Shown in pieces: positions 43,392 through 53,400 of a DNA stretch of 64,000 nucleotides. The notes beneath the pieces are model-generated. The model saw only the letters and a program-made list of their open reading frames with translations, made no database searches and was not told the origin of the DNA. This DNA is from Mixophyes australis. Taxonomy: Eukaryota; Chordata; Amphibia; Anura; Limnodynastidae. How positions within the stretch are numbered: position 1 is the first letter of the stretch; every line of letters begins with the position of its first letter. Both the position numbers and the translations under genes were made by a program. The stretch is from the NCBI GenBank assembly GCA_036250195.1, contig JAVHZZ010000002.1:69306205-69370204 (forward strand), given 5' to 3'.

Positions 43392-43530
43392 AGAGGTAGA
43401 TTTACTACAGCTTTTAAGTTGAAAAGTTTTGCCTATAGCAACCAATCAGATTCTAGCTATCATTTATCTAGTACATTCTGGAAAATCAGAGCTAGGATCC
43501 GATTGGTTGAAAACCTCATTTTACCAGCCC
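43392..43530. mobile_element. MITE, TTTACTA-ended family (copy 2)
   Basis: Starts GAGGTAGATTTACTACAGC and contains TTTGCCTATAGCAACCAATC and CAGATTCTAGCTATCATTTA as in the copy at 8848-8982. The right inverted arm (AGCTAGGATCCGATTGGTTG) is present but the terminal part is eroded. Confidence 0.65.
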
Positions 43531-44537
43531 TATGTTTGAGCTCTTCAGTTCGTATTAAGTTAGACAGCTTCTCCCAATAAGACCAGTAATGTCATAGTTG
43601 GCTCTCTACTGGCCCAGCCACAGTACCAAGTGTTGTCACAATACCCTTTTAAGTATATTTCTAAAGTCACACATTATACATGGAGTTGTAATTCTTACAG
43701 TAATCCCACATGCAGCCAGGATAGGTCATCCAATGATAAAGTATCAGGACACTCATGTGACCTGAAGTTCGCACAGGCACAAAATGCCACCCCACACAGT
43801 TATTATTCATTTATTATTAATGAGTCAGGATTTAGTAGTGAAATAAATAATTTAATGTTGAGATGGTTTTTTTTAAGACACTTTTTGAGCACAATGTCAC
43901 AAATGGTCATGAAGCAGACTGTAGTGTTGTAAATAAACTTTTATACTATAGGTACAATATAATGTTCAATATGATTTTGCAAAATCAGAGGGCAAAAATA
44001 AAACATTTCTCAGGTTTGACTAGTATGAAACATGTTATAGGCTTGAGGCTCACAGGATGAACCACTGCAACTATAATAACCAGACCAAGACAACCAGGGG
44101 ATTAGTTATTTTTTATAAGATGATGATGAAGATAATGATTTAATGAATGCAGTGCTCTTGAACAATTAATATATTGTTGTAAAATCATATTATTAAGTAA
44201 ATAAGCTACTATGCACCAAAATATAATAAAATATAACCTTGATTAAAAATACATTAAAACAATATATCAACCATCATATTAAATGAATGAGCGCAATATA
44301 AAATCTGTTAGTGTACGTGTATTAAAGCCATATGCTGAGTGTACACTTATTCACGGTCTATGTAATTTTTATAATGTTATGTCCTGTCCTAATTTTATAA
44401 CGGTAGTTCGAGTGGCCTTATAATCTACTAGTCAATGACAAAGTCAAAGTAGCACTTAAATAGTGATTAAATAAAGCTTTTCTTGCTGATTTTTGTCTGC
44501 AATAGACCTCTACAAAAGTATAAGCTCATCATAAATG

Positions 44538-46151
44538 TGTCACGGGCACTAGGAGTCTTTGCCCAGGATATCACCAGATGATGGACTTACCAGAGTAATA
44601 TAGTTGGTACTATGGTTCTCTGGTAGCAGGGTGACAACGGAACAGGAGAAACAGCAGATGGTGAGAGAATGCTCGAGGAAAGTCTATGACTAGCAGCAAC
44701 TGGTAATGAGTAGATGAATGTACACGAGGAACCAGATGGACAAGGAACGTGAGGAAAGTCAGTGGTCTGCGTATAGCAAGTTGTACCACTGCTATAGTGA
44801 GGAGGAATGTCCAGGAGTAGCGAGGAGGTAGTGAGAGTCAGCCGTCTGCGTATAGCAAGTTGTACCGCTGTCTATAGTGAAGGAATGGAATGCAGGTGAG
44901 AGTAGGTAACGGGGAAGTCAGTGGTCTGCGTATAGCAAGTTGTACCACTGCTTATGTGAGAGGATACTTGAAACTGGTGTCACAGGGAACAGGAGTCAGT
45001 GGTCTGCGTCAGCAAGTTGTACCACTGCTATATATATGTGAGGAGGGGCACGAGGAGATGAATGTAAAGCAGAGTATACACGGGGCACACAGAACTGGAT
45101 CCCACGATGATATCCACAATACAACGATAACTGACAAGCACTGCTTGAAGTATACAAAGTCACAATAGCTATCCAGGCAATAGGAAACAAAGTCAATGGT
45201 AACAATAGCTTCAGTGGATAGGAGGCTCCGGAGGAGAACACAACTCAGTCCAGATGGATATGCAATACAAAAGCAAAGTCAATGGAAAGTATGCATACCG
45301 CGGTTCAGGAGAGCAGGCTGTCAGAGAGACGTGCAGGGATACCTGAACGGCTGAAGGCCGGCAGGAGGAGAGACCACTGGAGGGTGGAAGCGGTAATCAG
45401 GTTGGTGTAGCGCACGGCAGGTAATCCAGAATCAACAAAGCAATACTCAGGAAGCAGTAGTAAATGGAACTGGAAACATGAAGAACACAGGAGAGTTGAG
45501 GCTGTCTGGTATCCAGTAGTAGTGGTGGAGGCAGCGGAGAGAAGGCACGCTGAACACGGGAGAGTAGAGGCGGTCTGGAACCCTGTAGTAGTAACAGAGG
45601 CAGCGGAGAGCTGACACGATAAACACAGGAGCGTTGAGACGATCAGGAACTCTGTAGTAGTAACGGAGGCAGCGGAGAGCTGACACGATAAACCCAGGAG
45701 AGTTGAGACGATCAGGAACTCTGTAGTAGTAACGGAGGCAGCGGATAGGAATCAGCTGCGTGCAGGCACGATGAACACAGGAGAGTTGAAACGAACAGGA
45801 GTCCGGAAGTAATAGCAGATAGGAATCAGGTGAGTGCAGGCACGATGAACACAGGAGAGTTGAAGGGGTCTGGAAACCACAATAGCAGTAAACAGGAATC
45901 AGCAGGAGCTGAATACACGAGGAACACAAGAACACCTTCAGAGGCTCATGGGGAATGAGACTCCAAGATCAGGCAACCAGGTAATGATCACAGGTGGTTT
46001 AAATAGGGAGGGTTGCCTGATCATCCAATCAATTAAAAGCAACAGGTACTGAAGGTTTGATAAGGGCTGCACATGCGCAGACCCTCAGGATGGCGGACGG
46101 CCACGGTTCCTGAACACACGGGAAATGGCACTCACAGTCCGGTGAGTGAAA
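44538..46151 (-). mobile_element. Solo long LTR, hairpin family, copy 3
   Basis: A 1614-bp LTR, + strand start TGTCACGGGCACTAGG, end CCGGTGAGTGAAA (last bases mutated from the GTGACA of its relatives). It is flanked by the perfect duplication AAATG at 44533-44537 and 46152-46156. It holds four first-class hairpins (44760-45027), about five 70-bp units (around 45480-45760; GTAGTAGTAACGGAGGCAGC) and one decayed second-class hairpin (45865-45880). Intergenic, upstream of CSAD. Confidence 0.9.
44760..45027 (-). repeat. Four tandem hairpins in long LTR copy 3
   Basis: Hairpins at 44760-44791, 44839-44870, 44919-44950 and 44997-45027. Three keep CAGTGGT/ACCACTG. The one at 44839 has CAGCCGT/ACCGCTG, so one pair is broken; it corresponds to the unit with the C-G variant in copies 1 and 2. 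Confidence 0.85.
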
Positions 46152-46435
46152 AAATGTCTAATGATACACTCTTATAGTGTTTCTGCTGTATTAATATTTC
46201 CTCTTAACTTATAAATGACTTTCATTAGATAGTGAGTGAGAGACAATCATTCCCTGTCTCCTCTATACGAGCACTAGATTGGAAAGGAAAAAAGGTGTCA
46301 ACTCTGCCAACTCTGGCAGCTGCTGAGCCACGTTCTAGGTCTAATAGTGACAAACTCTACGAGCCATTGTAGTACTGCAATAATCAAGGACAAAGAGATA
46401 CACACAAGATAAACTCTTCCTAGCACTAAATATCA

Positions 46436-46819
46436 TCATCATCATCTATTTATATAGCGCCACTAATTCCGCAGCGCTGTACAGAGAACTCATTCACATC
46501 AATCCCTGCCCCATTGGGGCTTACGGTCTAAATTCCCTAACATAGACACACACTCACTCAGAGACACAGAGAGAGAGACAGACAGACAGAGAGGGAGACA
46601 GACGGAGAGGGAGAGACTAGGGTCAAATTTTGATAGCAGCCAATTAACCTACCAGTATGTTTTTGGAGTGTGGGAGGAAACCGGAGCACCCGGAGGAAAC
46701 CCACGCAAACACGTGGAGAACATACAAACTCCTCACAGATAAGGCCATGGTTGGGAATTGAACTCATGACCCCAGTGCTGTGAGGCAGAAGTGCTAACCA
46801 CTAGGCCACTGTGCTGCCC
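46436..46819 (-). mobile_element. SINE-like dispersed repeat, second copy
   Basis: Reverse-complement copy of the repeat at 4984-5360: tail ATCATCATCATCTATTTATA first, then the CCCCATTGGGGCTTACGGTC block, an AGAC-rich stretch, and the tRNA-like head ending near CACTGTGCTGCCC at 46819. Confidence 0.8.
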
Positions 46820-47120
46820 ACTGTGCTGTGCTGCACTATATATGCTATAGTAACCAATCCCTTGGCTTAGTTGGTGCGATTACACCCAGAGCATCATGGT
46901 CTCTGTCATGGGCTGGCAGGTGACTTTTGGCCCAGGGAGCAAACACAAGCAAACGGCCTAGGCTCTTCTACCAGTGCATGGCTGTTTTACCTAGCCTACC
47001 TGACTTACTCCATATCTAGTTCTGTATCTTGTTTCCAAACTCTTCCTGTGCCAGTTATAAACTATAGATAAACATCTAAACTGTCCTAGACCTGGGTACC
47101 AGTGAGCACTTTCAGCTCTA

Positions 47121-47576
47121 TTGGTGAGTACTTTCAGCTCTCTTCAGCTGCTAAAGGTAAAAAGCGCAATTAGCCAGTTTAGAGAGAAGAGTCTCCAAAA
47201 GTCTAGAGTGGCATTGCTGGACATGGACCCAAAATTTTGTTATGGGGTCTCTGGTCTTAAAATAGATCTGAAAAAAGCCAACAGGAACATAAAGTTGTCC
47301 TTTGCCTACACCTGGTTATTACGCTTTTATGTTGCCATCTTTGTATATACAGTGCCAGATAGGAGCAGGATGTGGTTCTACTGGAAGAAGATGAATGGGA
47401 GGAAGTTCTCTGTCTACCTAACATGGCCTCTATCTCGTCATAGAGTATATAATACACCACCCCAGCTTTTTAAGTTAGTTGTCAGGTCTAAAACCTTACG
47501 TGACAAATGTGGAATGAAGAAATGTTCTTCAGAAACAAAGAAAAAGACTTTCGTTGCAGAGTTTATCAAGCAATAA
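47121..47576 (+). other. Unassigned 151-codon open frame
   Basis: A lone open stretch whose translation (for example LSFAYTWLLRFYVAIFVY) resembles no family I know. It has no splice or promoter context and no visible relative in the window. Probably chance. Confidence 0.15.
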
Positions 47577-47731
47577 ATATTTACATACATTTTGTATTCA
47601 GCTGACTCCTGGCTCTCTCCTGCAGCTGTGAAGGAGACTGTGAGCTTCTGCAATAGAGGAAACGATAAGAATATAATCAATTCACAGCACTGGAGATGGT
47701 CTGTTGTCAGATAATATCTATGAAACAAACG

Positions 47732-47935
47732 ACGGGAGTAAATGTATCAATGTTCGGATTCTTCAACTCCGGCGAGATCGGTGTCTTTAGCACTTAAATT
47801 TAAAGCGGCGCTGCCTTGTAAAGGGAAGTTTCCCTTTACAAGGCAGCGCCGCTTTAAATTTAAGCGCTGAAGACGCCGATCTCGCCGGAGTTGAAGAATC
47901 CGGACATTGATACATTTACCCCCGTACGGAGTCCA
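47732..47935. mobile_element. Near-perfect foldback MITE, copy 1
   Basis: 204 bp, almost wholly self-complementary: outer arms ACGGGAGTAAATGTATCAAT and ATTGATACATTTACCCCCGT, inner arms CTTGTAAAGGG and CCCTTTACAAG. The centre is GGGAAGTTTCCC. Arms carry about four mismatches in some 95 pairs. The second copy at 59985-60172 has the reverse-complement centre, so the two lie in opposite orientation. Confidence 0.92.
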
Positions 47936-49353
47936 TAAAAGTAAAACAAGTTATTTATGTAGTCATGCTTATTTATTATTAAATGTTAGAATGGTTTTGA
48001 TTTTCTGGACTCAGTTTGTACTTATTTACATGTCTCCTGGCCTGCCCAGTTGTACAATTTGTAACTAGGAAATTTAAAGTTATTTGGGCCATATGACTAT
48101 ACATCAATTATTATACTATATAATCTGGAAATGGCCATTCACCCCTGGACACATCAAGGACTGCCCCGAAAATGCGCTCTCTCCACTATTTATTTCATTA
48201 CAATATTTTTGCAAAACAAAAGGAAATCTTGTTTCTGCCCTGCTCCGCAAAACACTGGCTGTTAAAACTTCTGTTCTTCTGCAAACACTTGCACAAATCA
48301 AGGAGCTCAGCAGGTCCAAGACTGCTTTTGCACTGTTCAGCAAAAGTTTGCTCTTTTTAATTGACCTCATCTCAAGTTAGGAGGGTGGGGAGAGGGGCGG
48401 TTCCTCTTTTACCATGTCTGTTACTAAAGGATGCTACCTGTGCACTTTAAAAAAGTAACTTTCTAGTTACCAGGAAGGATGAGCTGTATCATCAATCGTG
48501 AAATATTTTTTTTTTAATGTTTTTATCTATTTTGTAAAAAATATTTTTTTATTATTATTTTTTTATTTTTTATTAGTGGAACTGAAAGCCCAAGTCTTGG
48601 CTTCAGTTGCACTGCGCATGTGCAAAGTAACTCTCTAGGTCGCACATGCGCCCAGAGAATGGGCAGGTAAAGCTAAGCCGCCTCAGCAAAATCTTAATGG
48701 TACATTGCAGTGATCACAGATTTTCTAGAAAATCACCAAACATTGATAAATAGACCCATTACTATTTATATATCAGAAAAATAGCAGAGCACAAGATCCA
48801 AAACACATGTAAAATTAATACACTAGAGACAAAAAAACTATGTAAGATCAGTGATGGTGGCTAGTTTGTTAAGGCCAATGTTCATTAAAACATAGGCAGA
48901 TATTTATAAAAATGATTCTTAAACAGTAGACAAAGTTTTATCGTTTTTTTTTTTTAATGCTGCACTAATTATGAGGGTCCTAGAAGCTTCTGGGCACCTG
49001 GAATCCCTCCCAGTGTGCACTGGATCTCTTTTAACTGCCTTCTCCTTGGAAACAATAGGAAACAATAGGTGGCTGGCAAGACTTGCAGCCGGTGAATGAA
49101 ATCGTTTACCATGGCTATTACAGTGCCTGTGATACACAAGGTAAAGGAATTTATTGGCTCCTGTCAGTTGCAACCTTGCTTTGAATGTTTGGCCCCTGAT
49201 GTCAGTGGGATAAGGGTGTTATTTTACAAGAATATACATGTATGAATGGAGAAGCTGGTAGAATTCCTGTAACCTTTGGACATATTCTCTTTAATTTAAA
49301 GAATAAATAACAAAAAGTACACCTGTCACACACAGAGAAAGAAGAAATGTTGT

Positions 49354-50193
49354 GGACTGTACAAATATTCATAAAAATGCACCCTGTCCATTCGATATAG
49401 ATTCATTTCTCATGGATATTAGTCATGCTTTAGGAATATAAGTTCCTAGTGAATTGATAAATTGATAATATTTATTTCTAATAAATATTGGTTCAACCCA
49501 CAATGATCTGCCTTCACTTTGTGCAGGTGATAGATACTTTTTAAATGTTTCAAGCAACTGCTATGAACCTATAAATTGATTGAGCAACTTCCACTTTTGT
49601 ATTGTTTGTTTGAGAGGCATGTTGGTGTCAGTAACTGATGGGGAGTGCTGACGCTATACTGCCATTGGAGGCTTTCTGTGGTACCTCTTGGTAAGTTAGC
49701 TCTCAATTTAAAAGCACATATGTATGGTCCAAACATAGGGACTCTCACTGTTTAGAGTTAGGACCACCCTATTAGCAGAAGTGCCTTGACGGGGCGGGTG
49801 GCTTTCCATACATTTGCAAATGGGTGCAACTGAGATTTCTGCATTTTTATGTGCAAGTATAAATAGCTGCTCATTTGCTGGTTATAGCAGTGTGCTGGGG
49901 GATTTTTTTTTCTGCTTTTGTTCCTTTCAGGATAATCCCACCCTTTCACCTGCTATGAACCTCTAAATTGATTGAGCAACTTCTACTTTGTATGGACTGT
50001 ACAAATATTCATAAAAATGCACCCTGTCCATTCAATATGCATCAGTTTCTCATGAATATATTAGACAGGCTTTATGAATATAAATTCCTAGTGAACTTAT
50101 AAATTGATAATATTCATTCCAATAAATATTGTTTCAACCCACAATGATCTGCCTTGGCGTTGTGCAGGTGATAGGTACTCTTTAAATGTCACC
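49354..50193 (+). repeat. Direct repeat pair just upstream of CSAD
   Basis: Block X (GGACTGTACAAATATTCATA to GATACTTTTTAAATG) at 49354-49549 recurs at 49994-50190. Block Y (GCTATGAACCT.TAAATTGAT) lies after X at about 49560-49602 but before the second X at 49952-49993. The order X-Y-gap-Y-X in one orientation fits a decayed tandem array. It ends about 110 bp before the CSAD start codon. Confidence 0.8.
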
Positions 50194-50304
50194 TTTACCA
50201 GATACACTTACTTTCTACTACCTGCAGTTTATATTTTCCTAAAGTGATGAAAAAAGTACTAAATTTTAAGAACATAACACCCAGGTCTTCCAGTAAGTAC
50301 TCTG

Positions 50305-50421
50305 ATGTCGGAAAAAGATTCCTCCGTACAAAATGATGTCACAGGAGACGAATTCCTAAAAGAGGCGTTCAAGATAGTAATGGAGGAAGCTGTGCAGAAC
50401 GCCACGGATAGGAGTTATAAG
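50305..50421 (+). CDS. CSAD: CSAD exon 1 (coding)
   Basis: ATG at 50305 opens 39 codons ([20 protein letters not shown]...), ending SYK before donor GTGAGC. A possible acceptor (CTTCCAG, 50287-50293) suggests that an untranslated exon lies upstream. The N-terminus is variable in this family, so the start is likely rather than proven. Confidence 0.82.
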
Positions 50422-53400
50422 GTGAGCCAAACATTCTTCTACAGTTGACCCACTGATACCAAGTTCTCATTGTCCTACTTTAAAGTACTAAACAACAGTT
50501 GGATGACATATTACAATATTTTTAATGCTGCCCTAAGTACGGGAGCTGCTCAAACCTGAGCCAATCCAGTCATTCAGCTTGAATGATAGACGGTTGCATG
50601 CATGCATGTGGTTAGCCATACTGGTAAAATCCTTTTATGTGGCACTAAGTCAAATAACCAAATCACATGGAGCACAATTAGCCAATGACCATACACACGT
50701 AATGCTCTGCATAAAAGGTCAACTAGGTTTTTCATCATCTATAATAAAATGGATTTTAATCTGGGTTGGTGGTCATTTTGGGTCCTCACAAACAGCAATG
50801 TATGGCCAACAATATAGCTAAATTGCTTGACAAAATCTGTCTGTTTTTGAGATCCAATAATGTTATCTATCAAGATTTTTATTTAAAATTGTTACCATTA
50901 TTTGTGAGCAGTGAGCTATTGTTCTGCTCTTGTCACACTCACATGATAGTTTCACTGTGCTGATCTTGTTATGTCAGCATTGTTGCAGCCTACCAATGCT
51001 CTAACTTTTGGAGGCATCCTAGGTCTGTGAATGGATGGAACCAGAGCAGCTGCGGAGGGTTCTGGATTTAAAACTCCGGAGTCATGGGGAATCTCAGGAT
51101 GTATTGTTGGGTTACTGCAGAGACATCATCAGACTGAGCGTCAAAACAGGTCCATTAATTACTCATGTTCTGTGGTTCTGTAATGTGAATGGATGGTGCA
51201 TTGGTAATGATAGCATATATGTTCACATACCTAGGACACCCACGCTTCTTCAACCAACTCTTCTCAGGGTTAGATCGTCATGCTCTGACTGGTAGGATCA
51301 TAAGTGAAACCTTGAACACTAGCCAGTAAGTACCCCCAAATTTCCTTTGTGTCGCTTATTTGATTTCTAATTGTGTCACTGAAATATCTTTTAATGTTAA
51401 TAAAATGAAGAATGAAGAGTTCTAGGTTGGATGAGGTCACACATTCATTCTATGCATAGAATTTAACTCGTCCTTGTCCATCTATGAAAGATTTCAGACA
51501 TCAGGTTAAACTGCTGGTTAAAATGTATCTTATTTGGTGTTATCTCCTCATCCCACCTCAAATTACTTTCACTCTTAAGGACATCTCATATGTCTGCCCC
51601 ATGCAATCATTTCTGGCCAAGGATATAAGGGAAATTATGTGTAACTAAATACATGCAAATATACGGTAAAACATGTAGACATACGCAGTTCTATGGAAAA
51701 AATGTTTCCCCTGGAGATTTTGTTTATAAATGGTGGGAGTCATAGCGGTAGATAAAGCAAAACTTCTAAAATGGAAAAGTGGATGTGCTGCCCATAGCAG
51801 CCAATTAGATGCTTGCTTTCATTTTCTAGAATATAATAATAATATATGATAGCTAGAATCTGATTGGTTTTTATAGGCAACACCTTCACTTTTCCATTTT
51901 AGAAGGCTTGATAAATCTACCCCATAATCTTAACATGGAATTCCACACATATTTTTTTTTTTTTTTTAAAAATATTGATATGCCTGATTAGATGATTGTA
52001 TATTAGTTGTTTTACTGCCTTCTAGTAGAAATACAAGCATGTATTACAAAGGGGTTCTCCACCTTTGGATAACCCCTGTTAATTAGCGACATCTCCAATA
52101 TTACTCTTTGGTCTGGTTCTAGACTTGGGGGTCTGCGCTTCACTGGACTGCAGACATGTAATACCAATTCTAACAGCCAGGGTAGAAGAGGGTTCTCAGT
52201 GTTGACAGACCCATGCAATGCTTGCTGCTCAATCAACTAGGCTGGGGTAGGGGACATCACTGCACATGCTCAGATGAGCCAAGTGGGGGCCTCAGTTGAG
52301 TGGACCAGAATTGTCGGGTTGTACCCCAGATTTTGCTATGGAGCTGCTGTGTTTCACCTTTGACAAAATATACAGGTGTTTATATGGATAGAAGTCTTGT
52401 CAGTGTTTGTTCATTACAGTCCTGTATATATACATCCCACAGATACACCTATGAGGTTGCTCCTGTTTTTGTCCTGATGGAAGATGAAATACTTAGAACA
52501 TTGAGAAGCATCATTGGCTGGAAAACAGGAGATGGGATATTTTGCCCAGGTATTGTGAGCACACAGATATTAGTGCTGTACTTCATTTCTCTCACCAGTG
52601 TCTTTAAAAAACATGTACACATGCTGCTTGACTTCTAAATTCTTCTTTTTGTAGGAGGCTCAATCTCTAACATGTATGCCCTGAATGTGGCTCGTTTTCA
52701 ACAGTTTCCGCACTGCAAAGAGAAGGGTCTGCATGCACTGCCCAGGCTGACAGTATTTACTTCACAAGAGGTAAGATGATAGTAGCACTACCTTGTTTGG
52801 TATTACTAATCTTATGTCACGGGCACTAGGAGTTGCTTACCCGAGTTTCACCAGATGGAACTCTGCTAGAGAGGCGGGGTTATGGCACGCACCTCAAAGC
52901 AGGCAGGTGAATGATTGGAGCGACACAACAGCAGGAGAGTAGAGATAGTCTGAGGAAGTCAGCGACTTGCAGCTATGGTTAGAGGAAAGTCAGCGACTTG
53001 GAGCAGTAAACTGGAGGCTGAAGATAATGTAGACACGAGGAGTGGACGTGGATAGGTGCAGGTAGGAAGCAGGGTAGTCAGTGGTCTGCGTTCAGCAAGT
53101 TGTACCACTGTAGTGATGGGAAGAATAGTACTGGTGCAGGTAGGAAGCAGGGTAGTCGGTGGTCTGCGTTCAGCAAGTTGTACCACCGCTATGGTGAGGA
53201 GTCTGGTCCAGGTGTAGGTAGGTAATAGGAGAGTCAGTGGTCTGCGTGCAGCAAGTTATACCACTGCTGTGAGAAGGAATGAGGACTTGTCCAGGTGCAA
53301 GAGAGTGAAGTTGAAAGGCAAACTATGGCTGTATGGAAACAGCGCTAGTAGAGCAATGTCTTGTGAGGCAGAGATGGAAGGCACAATGAATAGTCTGTAT

